Assembly: GCF_003402575.1 (NCBI RefSeq)
Contig: NZ_BGZJ01000002.1
Coordinates: forward strand, 620,001-684,000
DNA: 64,000 nucleotides
Reading direction: 5' to 3'
Source of the DNA: Mesosutterella multiformis
GTDB taxonomy: Bacteria; Pseudomonadota; Gammaproteobacteria; Burkholderiales; Burkholderiaceae_F
Numbering within the stretch: position 1 is the first letter of the stretch; every line of letters starts with the position of its first letter. Under the pieces are notes generated by a model, which did not search any database, was not told the DNA's origin, and saw only the letters and a program-made list of their open reading frames with translations. The position numbers and the translations under genes were made by a program. This document shows, piece by piece, positions 1-8,735 of the stretch.

Positions 1-2
1 TC

Positions 3-320
3 CTCATTGGGGTTGACTCCGCGCCGGCTCATATGGCGGCAGCCCTCCAGACCCCTGAAGTGATTCTCTTCGGCGCGACGATCCCTGGCCGCTGGAGACC
101 GTGGGAAAACGACGCGAGCCGCGTCGTGATCAGCCCCGGGCGCTGCCACTTCTGCGAACAGCGCGGATGCGGCCGCTGCGGGATCAGTGAATGCATGCGG
201 GAAATCCGGGTTGAGGACGTCATGGAAGCGGTGAATGAACTCCTTGAGCACCGCGATATTCCGGACGCCTATCGGAAAACGGTCTACGGACCGAACGATC
301 GCTTCCCGACCTATTCCTGA
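3..320 (+). CDS. LPS heptosyltransferase (GT9), C-terminal part
   Basis: This is the 3' end of a gene that enters from before the window. The frame is open from base 3, ahead of the first ATG at 33. The start of the visible protein, LIGVDSAPAHMAAALQTP, is the acceptor/ADP-heptose-binding signature of glycosyltransferase family 9, followed by LFGAT. A Cys-rich tail (residues CHFCEQRGCGRC, then CM) is also common in heptosyltransferase C-termini. Family members transfer heptose from ADP-heptose to the LPS inner core on the cytoplasmic face of the inner membrane. WaaC, WaaF and WaaQ types cannot be told apart from this fragment. A strong terminator follows. Confidence 0.85.
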   Translation, partial: LIGVDSAPAHMAAALQTPEVILFGATIPGRWRPWENDASRVVISPGRCHFCEQRGCGRCGISECMREIRVEDVMEAVNELLEHRDIPDAYRKTVYGPNDRFPTYS

Positions 321-346
321 TTTCAAATCAAAAAAATCTAACAGTG

Positions 347-379
347 AACCCCGAAGGTGTGAAAACCTCCGGGGTTTTT
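347..379 (+). terminator. Rho-independent terminator after heptosyltransferase gene
   Basis: A 12-bp stem with one mismatch (AACCCCGAAGGT / ACCTCCGGGGTT), a 6-nt loop and a run of T lies 27 bases after the stop codon. Confidence 0.85.
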
Positions 380-633
380 AATGCCTGCTTTAATGATCCA
401 AATTAGTAATGCCGAAAACGAGTCATTCCGCCAGACTCTGTCGATACTGATTTTCTGTCTCTTCAAAGCCAATTCATCTTCAGAAAGCCTGGATCCACTG
501 ATTCCGAATCAGCCAAAGCGAAAATTATCCGACCCCCAGTCATATTGATCATTTACATTTTTTTCATAACGACTTATTATCTAGCGTTTTGTTCTACCGT
601 TCACTTCATGATCTCTGATCATCTGCTTCACTC
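380..633 (+). promoter_or_regulatory. AT-rich spacer, probable promoter of the sulfatase gene
   Basis: There is no credible coding here. The stretch becomes AT-rich toward its end and has a TATTAT-like -10 element near 578-583, in front of the start at 634. No repeat or structured RNA was recognised. The promoter call rests on position and base composition only. Confidence 0.35.
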
Positions 634-2310
634 ATGTCTCTTCGATCCGAAATCTGCGCGAGGCTGCTGCTTCCCTTAATTGTCACGCTTCTCACGGTCC
701 TGGCGGTTTTCAAGCTTTCAGGAACTGACCTCCACTTCGCCAAATACTGCGCTGAGTCGACCCTGGTGTACGCGGCGGTTCTGCTCTTCCCGTTCATCAT
801 CCGCACCGCGCTCTGGGGCATCTTTCAGTTCATCGTCGCCCTTCAGATGTGCTCTATCGTGTCAACCAGCATCTATATCGTGCCGCTCACCGTGATGAAC
901 CTGTCGTCCCACAACGCGATCGGGGTTAAAGCGCAGATCTGGCTCGCTTTTATTTTCGCCATCGTGTTTTTCCCCTCCTTCTTCGCCATTTTTTCCACGA
1001 AAAACGTGAAAGTGAAGAAGAATATCTACATGGCGGCCGGATCCGTGGTCGGCGTACTGATGATCACTCTGGCATTCACTCAGAACAGCGTCCTGAAGAA
1101 CACCAAGCATCTCGCTAAAGCCGTTCTTCACGACGTTTATTTCGTCCCCAAACAAAATGCCGCCATCCGTGAGCAATATCGGAAACCCGCTGTCGTCAGC
1201 CAGAGCCAGCTCGAGACCGCCGGGGCGGATTATTTCTCACCTGACACACCGATCAAAAATGTCATTGTGATTTTTGTTGAGGGATTTTCAGCTGAGGTCG
1301 TGGATTATAAAAATCATTCATCCCGCAATCTGACCCCCACGTATGACCAGCTGTATAAAAACAGCCTGGCATTTGATCATTATTACAACCACACCTATGC
1401 CACCTACCGAGGACTCCGGGGGCAGCTGTATTCGTTATGGCAATATAAAGCGGGTTTTTACCCGGACGTCGGTAACCAGGGGTTCGGTCAGATGGATCAC
1501 GAGAAGATTCATAAACTGACTGATTCCGGTCTGGTGTCAGTGCCTGAAATTCTGAATCAGCATCACTTCAATACGTACTTCCTGTCAAACGAACTCCGTA
1601 CGGGCAACATGACCTCGTACTTAAAGACTTTCGCTTTCACCCGGGTGTACGGCGCTGATGACTTAGGCTGGACGGGAGATCCCCCGCGGAGTGATAAATT
1701 CGCTTTCCAGAGCCTGAAGCAGGTGCTCACGAAGTACAAGAGCGATAAGCCCTTCTTTATCGGCATGTACACCGCCGGCACGCATCATGGCGTTGACAGC
1801 CCGGACCTGACGTACGGCGATGGGTCAAACAGCTACTACAACAAATTCCATAACCTCGATCACTGGCTCGGGGACTTTATTGCCTGGTTCCAAAGGAGCC
1901 CGTATTACGACAACACGCTTCTCGTCATCACCTCAGACCATGGAGTCGTGATTCCGACCCCCGAATACCGGCGGTCCTTCCATCAGAAGACTGAGCACTC
2001 GAATTTTGAGATTCCACTCATTCTGTATGGAAAGATGGTGAAGCCGCAGATTGTGGACGCCAAAGGCACAACCAGCATCAGCCTTGCCCCGACGCTTCTT
2101 GACGTGCTGGGAATCCGAAAGACGGAACAGTATTTCCTCGGGTGCTCGCTCTTTGAAACCCAGTGCGATGAGAGAAGCAGCCGTCTGATGCATCATTTCG
2201 CGGCAGGCACTGATTCTTTCCGCATCTCCGCAAACGAGCGCGGGAAATACATCATCAGCCCCGAAAAAGAAGATGCGGAGTTCCAAAAGATTTACCGCTT
2301 CACTAACTGA
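634..2310 (+). CDS. LTA-synthase-family membrane sulfatase / phosphoglycerol or phosphoethanolamine transferase
   Basis: 558 aa. The N-terminal 150 residues contain four or five hydrophobic segments. An extracytoplasmic alkaline-phosphatase/sulfatase fold follows. Visible metal-site motifs are IVIFVEGFSAE (first acidic ligand), a Thr/Ser-rich TYATYRG segment where the nucleophile sits in this family, and TSDHG further on with a later His. Known relatives (LtaS, OpgB, EptA-like proteins) transfer phosphoglycerol or phosphoethanolamine from phospholipid to envelope glycans or lipid A. The substrate cannot be read here, but location after a heptosyltransferase suggests envelope modification. The gene stands alone between terminators. 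Confidence 0.8.
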   Translation: MSLRSEICARLLLPLIVTLLTVLAVFKLSGTDLHFAKYCAESTLVYAAVLLFPFIIRTALWGIFQFIVALQMCSIVSTSIYIVPLTVMNLSSHNAIGVKAQIWLAFIFAIVFFPSFFAIFSTKNVKVKKNIYMAAGSVVGVLMITLAFTQNSVLKNTKHLAKAVLHDVYFVPKQNAAIREQYRKPAVVSQSQLETAGADYFSPDTPIKNVIVIFVEGFSAEVVDYKNHSSRNLTPTYDQLYKNSLAFDHYYNHTYATYRGLRGQLYSLWQYKAGFYPDVGNQGFGQMDHEKIHKLTDSGLVSVPEILNQHHFNTYFLSNELRTGNMTSYLKTFAFTRVYGADDLGWTGDPPRSDKFAFQSLKQVLTKYKSDKPFFIGMYTAGTHHGVDSPDLTYGDGSNSYYNKFHNLDHWLGDFIAWFQRSPYYDNTLLVITSDHGVVIPTPEYRRSFHQKTEHSNFEIPLILYGKMVKPQIVDAKGTTSISLAPTLLDVLGIRKTEQYFLGCSLFETQCDERSSRLMHHFAAGTDSFRISANERGKYIISPEKEDAEFQKIYRFTN

Positions 2311-2368
2311 GATTCGCCGTAAACAAGGCGGGAATTCAGTCCTCGCCGAATTTCCCCATAGACAAAAG

Positions 2369-2398
2369 AGCCCTGAAGAGATTCTTCAGGGCTTTTTT
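2369..2398 (+). terminator. Rho-independent terminator after the sulfatase gene
   Basis: Stem AGCCCTGAAGA/TCTTCAGGGCT, short loop and TTTTTT. The next gene on the other strand ends at 2437, so the hairpin lies between convergent genes. Confidence 0.85.
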
Positions 2399-2436
2399 CT
2401 GACGCGGACCGCTAAGAGTGCGGTCTTTGACTTCTT

Positions 2437-4371
2437 TTACTGCTGACCGCTTTCACGCTGCTGAATCATGCTGAGAGCGGCCTTCATGGCTCCCGCCACT
2501 TCCGGGCTGGTACCCGGATCCGAGATCAGCCGTTTCCAGAGCTGCTTCGTCTTCTGCTGACGGGCGGCGTTGCAGTACCTGTAGCCAACCATCATGGCGT
2601 ACGGCGCGTCAGATTCGTGACCATCCCGCGCGAGCGCGTCACCGAAATTAAACCAGGCCGTGGCCCGATTCGGGTCGAGCGCCAGAGCGGCGATCAGAAC
2701 GTAAGCGGCCTCCCCTGCCCGATTGTCTTTCATGAGCGCGAAACCGAGATTCTCGACCGCTTCCACATCGGTCGGATCCGCCTTTACGGCATCCGCGAAC
2801 TTATCGACCGCGGCGCTGGCGTCTCCACTATGAACAAGCTTCAGACCTTCGGCGTTCAGGGCCCGCGCGGTCTTCCGGTCCCCCTTCGGAGGAAGGGGCA
2901 GCTCGCGGATCTGGTTCGCGTAGGTCTGAACGAACGGAGACCCTTCACTCATGCTCCCCAGCATCTTCGCGACATTCCCTGACGTCTCAGCAAGCGGATA
3001 CGGTGCGATGGCCTCCGCGACATTCGGGGCAAGCCGCACAGTCGCCTGCTCAGGCTGCGGAGCCGAGTCGCTTTCCGAAGGCTTCTCGCTTTCGGAAACA
3101 GCGGGAGAGCTCGCGGTTTCGGCTAGCGCAGCGGTTTTCGGTGCGCGCGCCGGAGCGGACGCCGTCACTGCGGGACCACTCCCCGTCGTTTCCACCGCTC
3201 CAGGTCCCACGATACAGGCAAGGCCCGCGATTGAAAGAATCGGGAGAATGAACTTGTCGTTCGCCGTATTCGCGATGAACGGCTTCTCGGGGAGCTTGTA
3301 GCTCTTTGAGATTTCCGCAAGCTGCTCCTGAGTAGCGTGCGACGTATCAATATCCGCCGCCTGAACCTGCGTGAGAAACGCTTTCCGGAGTTTCTTCGAG
3401 TAGGAGCTCATCACGAACTTCCGGATCAGGGCATAAAGCGCGGTAAGAAGGAGAGCGGCTCCCATCCAGCCTGAGGCGTGCGCGGCGTCTTTCCCGAAGA
3501 GATACGCGATCGAGAAGACCAGAGTGAGACCAAACGGGATCCAGCCATAGTAAGACGACTTCTGCTTCTTATCGTCTACCGGAAGAGGATCTCCCGTGAA
3601 CCGTGTGGGATCCACGCCGTCCACCCAGACCTTGTACTCCTTCCCCTCGTACTCAAAGACACTGAGACCAACCGGGAGATAAAGCGTTTTCGTTTCGTAA
3701 GACTGAGAGCCGCTCCAGTGCCAGTCTTTCTGCTCGTCGCCCTGCGCGTTGGCCTTCACTTCAGAGGCCACCAGGGCGGCAACCCGATCTTCGACATACG
3801 TCTGATAGGCTTCACGCTCCGAAAGCGCGAATTTGTCGTTCGGGAACCCCGTCATGAATTTGGCGTCATACGGCACGAGTTTCGACCGGTCCTGATCCGC
3901 GAGAAGATCAGCGCAGTTCCTGTCGACCTCGTTCCCCGCGTAGCCGAGGAGACTGAAGGGGCCGCTCACGGTGCCGCTTGCCGGACGCCAGTCCGTCACG
4001 GTGCGGCTGTTGCTCCCGGACCCTTCGCGCCGGTTATAGCCAAAGGACGCGGTCCAGTTCGCGTGGAATTCGCCGTGATAGAGGTAGAACGGCACGTACT
4101 TCAGCCACTGCTTCGTGATCGTCGCTTTCTGCACGAGATCATCCGGCGTGAACTGGCCCTGTGTCATATAGACACGGGTGGCGTTCGTAAGGGCGTCCCC
4201 CTGGATCTGAAGCGGGATGATGAGGTCGGTATCCGTAATATCTTCCGGATTCACGACCTGAGTCGGGATTCTCACCGTATTCCCGCAGTACGCGCAGACC
4301 AGCGTCTCGGTGCCGGGCTTATAAGTGAGTTCGGATCCGCATTTGTCGCAGCGGATTTTCAAGTCAGCCAT
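2437..4371 (-). CDS. Zinc-ribbon, transmembrane, TPR-tailed protein (YdjG-like)
   Basis: 644 aa. The first 35 residues form a zinc ribbon with two CxxC knuckles (CDKC and CAYC). Two or three hydrophobic segments lie around residues 270-320 and 375. A Pro/Ser/Ala-rich low-complexity linker follows. The last 140 residues resemble TPR helices (for example NLGFALMKDNRAGEAAYVL). It is the third gene of an operon reading SPFH protein, 226-aa membrane protein, then this gene, with a 5-bp gap to its neighbour. This resembles the Bacillus ydjG-ydjH-ydjI module tied to envelope stress. That link is inferred from domain order, and no enzymatic role is visible. Confidence 0.7.
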   Translation of the reverse strand: MADLKIRCDKCGSELTYKPGTETLVCAYCGNTVRIPTQVVNPEDITDTDLIIPLQIQGDALTNATRVYMTQGQFTPDDLVQKATITKQWLKYVPFYLYHGEFHANWTASFGYNRREGSGSNSRTVTDWRPASGTVSGPFSLLGYAGNEVDRNCADLLADQDRSKLVPYDAKFMTGFPNDKFALSEREAYQTYVEDRVAALVASEVKANAQGDEQKDWHWSGSQSYETKTLYLPVGLSVFEYEGKEYKVWVDGVDPTRFTGDPLPVDDKKQKSSYYGWIPFGLTLVFSIAYLFGKDAAHASGWMGAALLLTALYALIRKFVMSSYSKKLRKAFLTQVQAADIDTSHATQEQLAEISKSYKLPEKPFIANTANDKFILPILSIAGLACIVGPGAVETTGSGPAVTASAPARAPKTAALAETASSPAVSESEKPSESDSAPQPEQATVRLAPNVAEAIAPYPLAETSGNVAKMLGSMSEGSPFVQTYANQIRELPLPPKGDRKTARALNAEGLKLVHSGDASAAVDKFADAVKADPTDVEAVENLGFALMKDNRAGEAAYVLIAALALDPNRATAWFNFGDALARDGHESDAPYAMMVGYRYCNAARQQKTKQLWKRLISDPGTSPEVAGAMKAALSMIQQRESGQQ

Positions 4372-4376
4372 GTCAC

Positions 4377-5057
4377 TCAGCCTTTATTGAATTCGTTTTT
4401 GACGAGAATGTTCCGCTGATTGAAGAGCCGGAAGAGGGCCTGCGCCTTATCATTCAGGGCCTTCGCGTCGCCGAGGCTCGATTCGAGTTCGCCCACAGCT
4501 GCGACGATCTGCTTCTCAAGCGATTCGGACGCCGGATACTGCTTCGGGTTCGAGAACGCGGCGGCGTCAATCAGGCGCTCGAGGATTTTCTTATCCTCGT
4601 CATCCTTCGCTTTCGCCTGAATCGTGCGGAGTTCAGACGCGACCTGCTTATTCCACGGGAACGCGTTCGTTTCCTCGGCGAGCTTGGACACCTGCTTCAT
4701 CGTGACATTGCTGAACACGAAGTGGCAGCCGAGCCCGAGCACCCAGAGAGCGTCGGTCGCGAGCGACAGCTTCAGGAACCCGCAGAGCGAAAAGACAAGT
4801 GAGAGCAGCGCGACCGCCGCGAGCAGCCCGCCAAAGAAAATCCCAATCCCGAGCCCCGCGAGCGCGGAATCCATCCCCTTCTTCCCCGGGCAGGTCGAAA
4901 TAATGAAGAGATACGCGACACTCAGCGCCGTGAGGAACGCCGCGGCGTAGAAGTACCCGTTCCGAAGGTCAGAGGGCACCAGCACCGCGAGAATAAAGAT
5001 CACCGCGACGAACGCGAGGATCGACAGAAATACGAACTTCAGCTTGATGTCGTTCAT
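4377..5057 (-). CDS. Small integral membrane protein with cytosolic helical tail (YdjH-like position)
   Basis: 226 aa with four hydrophobic helices in the first 120 residues, then a polar helical C-terminal half rich in Lys, Glu and Ala. No catalytic motif is visible and I do not recognise a named family. Its ATG overlaps the stop of the upstream SPFH gene by four bases (ATGA), so the two are probably translationally coupled. The partners suggest a membrane complex scaffolded by the SPFH protein. Confidence 0.65.
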   Translation of the reverse strand: MNDIKLKFVFLSILAFVAVIFILAVLVPSDLRNGYFYAAAFLTALSVAYLFIISTCPGKKGMDSALAGLGIGIFFGGLLAAVALLSLVFSLCGFLKLSLATDALWVLGLGCHFVFSNVTMKQVSKLAEETNAFPWNKQVASELRTIQAKAKDDEDKKILERLIDAAAFSNPKQYPASESLEKQIVAAVGELESSLGDAKALNDKAQALFRLFNQRNILVKNEFNKG

Positions 5058-6106
5058 CCCAGAATCCTTTTCTTTTCAGTCGCAAACTCTTCTTCGGTCA
5101 GCACGCCCTGGGCGCGCAGTTCCCCGAGCTGCTTCAGCATCTCAATCTTTTCCTTGAAGCTGATCGTCTCAGCCTTAGGAGCGGCAGGAGCGGCTTCAGG
5201 AGCCGCAGGCGGATTCGTGTTGATCACCGCGCCGGCACCGGAACCCTGCGCCATCGGGTTCATCGCGCCGCCAAGACCCGTTCCGAGTCCCATCCCGACA
5301 AAGGCTCCCGTGGTCCCTTCGTTCTTCGCCGCGGCTTCCAGCACGTCAAAGCTCCGGACCTGCTGATAGTTGTTCCCGAGGATCCCGAGCTCGGCCCTGC
5401 GGGCGAGCGCAGCCTTAAGCGAGATCACAGAGGGGTCATCTTCCGGCACGCTGATCGACATCACGTCGAACCGGACAATCTCAATCCCGTACTGATCAAG
5501 CTCTTCCGCGAAAAGATTCCGGAGGCTATCCGAGATCTCATCGAGATACATCGAGATATCGAGCACTGAGATCTTTTTCTGAATGATCGTTTCAGAGATC
5601 AGGGTCTTCGTTTTCCGGATGAAGATGCCCTTGAAGTAGTTGTTGAGTGACTCGGCGTCAAAACTCGGGAGCGTTCCCACGAGTTTCAGGAGGAACTTCT
5701 TCCCGTCCCGGATCCGGATACCGTACTGCCCGAACGCCCGCACCGGCACCATCACGCCGTAAAGCGGATCCTTCAGCTGGATCGGGTCCGGCGTTCCCCA
5801 CTTGAGGTCGAGGATCGCGGCTTTGTTGATGTACCAGACCTCAGCCGTGAAGGGCGACTGCCCTCCGAACGGGATCCCGAGGAGATTCCGGAGAATCGGG
5901 ATATTCTGCGTCGAGAGGGTGTGGCGGCCTCCCTCATACGGCCCCTCGTAGACGCCGCCGCTGACGAGATACGCTTCCTGCGTCTCGTTAACGATCAGCT
6001 GCGTCCATGTGGAGAGTTCCTGTGACGGGAATTTCCACGCGAGAAGCTTCGGGTTTCGTGTGTCCCACTTGACTAAGTCGATAATCATTTTCGGTTTCAG
6101 CTTCAA
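5054..6106 (-). CDS. SPFH/Band-7 domain protein with C-terminal SHOCT motif (YdjI-like)
   Basis: 350 aa, first gene of its operon. Residues about 20-230 resemble the SPFH domain of the YdjI/'virion core protein' type, with runs such as VPVRAFGQYGIRI and ISVPEDDPSVISLKAA. A Gly/Ala/Pro-rich spacer follows. The last 35 residues are a SHOCT-type hairpin (LKQLGELRAQGVLTEEEF). No N-terminal membrane anchor is obvious. Family members form membrane-associated oligomers and recruit partner proteins. The downstream zinc-ribbon and membrane proteins are the natural partners here. Confidence 0.8.
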   Translation of the reverse strand: MKLKPKMIIDLVKWDTRNPKLLAWKFPSQELSTWTQLIVNETQEAYLVSGGVYEGPYEGGRHTLSTQNIPILRNLLGIPFGGQSPFTAEVWYINKAAILDLKWGTPDPIQLKDPLYGVMVPVRAFGQYGIRIRDGKKFLLKLVGTLPSFDAESLNNYFKGIFIRKTKTLISETIIQKKISVLDISMYLDEISDSLRNLFAEELDQYGIEIVRFDVMSISVPEDDPSVISLKAALARRAELGILGNNYQQVRSFDVLEAAAKNEGTTGAFVGMGLGTGLGGAMNPMAQGSGAGAVINTNPPAAPEAAPAAPKAETISFKEKIEMLKQLGELRAQGVLTEEEFATEKKRILG

Positions 6107-6517
6107 TGAAAAGGGGTTGATCGGGTCCGGGAACGATGATCCCGGAGCCGTATTCCAATGCTACTCCGGTTAGTACTGATTATCACATCTTTCAGGAACC
6201 AGAACGGGAGACATTCCACCCCCGTCTCTGTCGGTTCCTGCGTGCGTCGGATAGATTGGAACTCGGTATAACTTACCCTGCGATTTTAACCCGATTGACG
6301 GTGTTTAAAATTTGTTACATTTCACGGAAACCATCGTAATTCCGGGGTCTTCCGCGGTCACTCAAAACGAGAGAAAACTCCTCCCCGTTCCTCGCGGCTC
6401 TTCATCCGAGATCGAGACATAACTAATAGAATTGATTTCGTAATCTGACCCTGATATTCAGTTCAGTAACGGACGCGGAAATAACGTTTTCGCGCTCTTT
6501 TGTATTTCGGTCTACGG

Positions 6518-6550
6518 GCTAACGAAAATCGGTTTTCCGCTAACGAAAAT
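6518..6550. repeat. Tandem 12-bp direct repeats GCTAACGAAAAT, 21 bp apart
   Basis: The copies lie at 6518-6529 and 6539-6550 and are identical. The start-to-start distance is 21 bp, about two helical turns, as expected for cooperative regulator half-sites on one face of the DNA. They are about 50 bp upstream of the large palindrome. Confidence 0.55.
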
Positions 6551-6595
6551 GGATTCCGGGTTCGTGTTCAATTTCAGTCTGTTATTTAAGTCGCA

Positions 6596-6632
6596 AACTT
6601 CAGTTATCAAATATTATTTGATAACTGAAGTT
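6596..6632. promoter_or_regulatory. 37-bp perfect palindrome (18-bp arms, 1-nt centre)
   Basis: The left arm AACTTCAGTTATCAAATA is followed by one T and then its exact reverse complement. It is too AT-rich and lacks a T tract for a terminator. It lies about 500 bp upstream of the hydro-lyase genes. It could be a regulator operator or a cruciform/hairpin. The binding protein is unknown; the GntR regulator encoded after the hydro-lyase genes is one candidate. Confidence 0.6.
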
Positions 6633-7125
6633 GTTGATGTAATACAGAAACCGGTTCCCTCAGCCTCATCCCCTCTTCCTGTGAGCCGCCAGCTGCCCCC
6701 GCTTCTTTTCCGTTTCAAAAAGTTTCAGAAGACGGATTTCTTCTGTATTACGCAAAACGGATTGAGAACGATCTTCATTCGTCTGAAACCCCTGTTTTTC
6801 AGGGATCAACGCTATACAAAGTCACATTTTCCGTTCTCATATCATTCTTTCGGTCTGGATTTTCTAATCCTTTCGAGCTATATTGAACGTGCGCCAACTG
6901 GTATACCGGTATCCCATAAAGGGAAAAAACAGGCATACCGGCGACGGGAAGTCTGTGTATTCTGTGCTTTAAGCCTGTCCGGGCGTACGAACCGGACAGC
7001 GGTCTCAGAGCCTGCGGCCCTGATTCACACGCTGGCCTTCTGAGGCAGGAGAAACACGCTGACCGGAGTCACACACCTCCTCTCAGCTCCGCTGACAAGC
7101 CTCATAACCAACTAGAAGAGACACT

Positions 7126-8043
7126 ATGGCTAAATTAGAACTGCCGTACGAGCAGGTCTTCGACCTGACTCACAAGATGTGCACCCGCATTTCGCCGGAC
7201 GTCCTTTACCTGCTCACGGAAGCAGCGAAGAAGGAAACGAACCCCGCGGCGAAGACGTTCCTCGAAACGATGGTGGAGAACGAACGCCTCGCCGGGATCG
7301 AGGATAAGCCGGTGTGCCAGTCGCCTGGATACCCGTCTGTCTGGATCCGCTGGGGCGAAGCCTATGAGCCGAACCTCTCGAACCTCATCGATAACATCAC
7401 GCGGTCCGTCGTCGACGCGACGAAGCAGGGCTACATCCGCCCCTCGATCGTGCATCCGCTCACCCGTTTCAACCCGGGCGATTCCACGGGCCGCGGCGTT
7501 CCGAATTACGAGCTCCGCTACGAGAAGGACCTCCCCTACTGCGAAATCATCGTGAGCGCGAAGGGCTGCGGCGCGGAGCTTCCGAATGTCGCGAAGATCC
7601 TGACGCCCGCGACGCTCGGGAAAGACTTCAAGGGCCTGAAGCAGCTGGTGCTTGACACGGTCACCGGAGCCCGGGGCCAGGTGGGCGCCCACGGCTACCC
7701 CTGCCCGCCGTTCTCGCTTGGTATCGGTCTCGGCGGCCAGATGGACGTCGCGGCGAAGCTCTCGCGTGAAGCCATCTCGACCCGCAACTGGCTTGACCAC
7801 AACCCGGATCCGCTCTTTGATGAACTTGAGCAGGAGCTGCTCGCTGACATCAATAAGCTCGGGAACGGCCCCGCGGGCATCGGCGGCGACACGTCGGCGC
7901 TTGCCGTGAAGATCGGCTGGGCTTCCACCCACACCGCCATTCTCCCTGTCGTCATCAACTTCCACTGCTGGGTCGCGCGGCGCTTCGGCATCCGCTTCTA
8001 CCCGGACGGTCACACGGAAGAACTCTTTCAGGTTGGAGAATAA
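7126..8043 (+). CDS. Class I fumarase / L(+)-tartrate dehydratase-type hydro-lyase, alpha subunit
   Basis: 305 aa, the size of TtdA-type alpha subunits. It matches the [4Fe-4S] hydro-lyase alpha domain: Cys in PVCQSPG, SAKGCGAELPN, and GYPCPPFSLGIGLGG supply the expected three cluster cysteines. The beta subunit gene starts 2 bp after the stop codon. Class I enzymes of this two-subunit layout hydrate fumarate or dehydrate tartrate, mesaconate or dimethylmalate, and sequence alone does not fix the substrate. Production of fumarate here would feed the fumarate-reductase-like flavoproteins elsewhere in the window. A GntR regulator follows, now separated by an IS. Confidence 0.85.
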   Translation: MAKLELPYEQVFDLTHKMCTRISPDVLYLLTEAAKKETNPAAKTFLETMVENERLAGIEDKPVCQSPGYPSVWIRWGEAYEPNLSNLIDNITRSVVDATKQGYIRPSIVHPLTRFNPGDSTGRGVPNYELRYEKDLPYCEIIVSAKGCGAELPNVAKILTPATLGKDFKGLKQLVLDTVTGARGQVGAHGYPCPPFSLGIGLGGQMDVAAKLSREAISTRNWLDHNPDPLFDELEQELLADINKLGNGPAGIGGDTSALAVKIGWASTHTAILPVVINFHCWVARRFGIRFYPDGHTEELFQVGE

Positions 8044-8045
8044 AA

Positions 8046-8657
8046 ATGGCAGTGTATGAACTGACGCTCCCCGTTGATAACGAGACGATTGAGAAGCTGC
8101 ATGTCGGCGACATCATTTATCTGAATGGCCAGGTCTGTACGGCGCGCGATCAGGCGCACCTGCGGCTTAAGGCGCTGGATGAAGCAGGAAAGCCTTTCCC
8201 CGAGGACCTGAAGTGCGCGGCGATCTTCCACGCCGGCCCCGTGATGAAGAAGGATGAGGCGGGTCACTGGTATCTCTCCGTGATCGGCCCCACGACCTCC
8301 ATCCGTATGGAACCGTACGCGGACTTCATCGGCCGTATCGGCGTGAAGATCCTGATCGGCAAAGGCGGCATGGCGGAAGGCACCCGGAAGGCGATGCAGA
8401 AATATAAGCAGGTCTACGCGCAGGCGGTTCCTGGCTGCGCCGTGGTGCTCGCGAAGGGCGTGACCGGCACGAAGGATCCGTACTGGTACGAGTGCGGGAT
8501 GCCGGAAGCCATGTGGCCGCTTCAGACGAAGCATTTCGGCCCGTTCCTGATCACCATGGACTCTTACGGGAAGAGCCGCTATGACGACGTGCAGGCGCAC
8601 GCCCAGGCGGTTGAGGAAGAAATCCTCAAAACGCTCTGGCCGCCGTTCTCCTCTTAG
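8046..8657 (+). CDS. Class I fumarase / tartrate dehydratase-type hydro-lyase, beta subunit
   Basis: 203 aa, matching the C-terminal (swivelling) domain of class I fumarases. Diagnostic stretches are CTARDQAH, GPTTSIRM and IGKGGM, which line the substrate carboxylate pocket in this family. It is coupled to the alpha subunit gene (2-bp spacing, and the Shine-Dalgarno lies inside the alpha stop region). A terminator closes the two-gene operon. Substrate assignment has the same ambiguity as for the alpha subunit. Confidence 0.85.
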   Translation: MAVYELTLPVDNETIEKLHVGDIIYLNGQVCTARDQAHLRLKALDEAGKPFPEDLKCAAIFHAGPVMKKDEAGHWYLSVIGPTTSIRMEPYADFIGRIGVKILIGKGGMAEGTRKAMQKYKQVYAQAVPGCAVVLAKGVTGTKDPYWYECGMPEAMWPLQTKHFGPFLITMDSYGKSRYDDVQAHAQAVEEEILKTLWPPFSS

Positions 8658-8683
8658 AATGACTTTCTGAGGAAGGACAAAGG

Positions 8684-8731
8684 AAAGCCCGGCAAACGCT
8701 TTGGACCACCCCAAAGAAGCCGGGCTTTTTT
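8684..8731 (+). terminator. Rho-independent terminator of the hydro-lyase operon
   Basis: Outer stem AAAGCCCGGC/GCCGGGCTTT encloses a second small hairpin (CTTTGG/CCAAAG) and is followed by TTTTTT. The IS30 insertion begins 5 bases downstream. Confidence 0.85.
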
Positions 8732-8735
8732 ATAG

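Larger units (their letters stand above)
6107..7125. promoter_or_regulatory. Long (1 kb) divergent regulatory region between the SPFH operon and the hydro-lyase genes
   Basis: No convincing gene is present: the one open frame over 100 codons (6549-7043) has a composition unlike its neighbours and no recognisable domain. The region carries a pair of 12-bp direct repeats and a 37-bp palindrome, listed separately. It also has AT-rich tracts near 6420-6640. It must contain the promoters for both flanking operons. The last 40 bases before 7126 include AGAAGAGA, a plausible ribosome-binding site. Confidence 0.6.

Noticed and set aside
6549-7043. A 164-codon frame in the regulatory region
   Set aside because: Runs through the palindrome, is Phe/Ser-rich, and has no family features or good ribosome-binding site.
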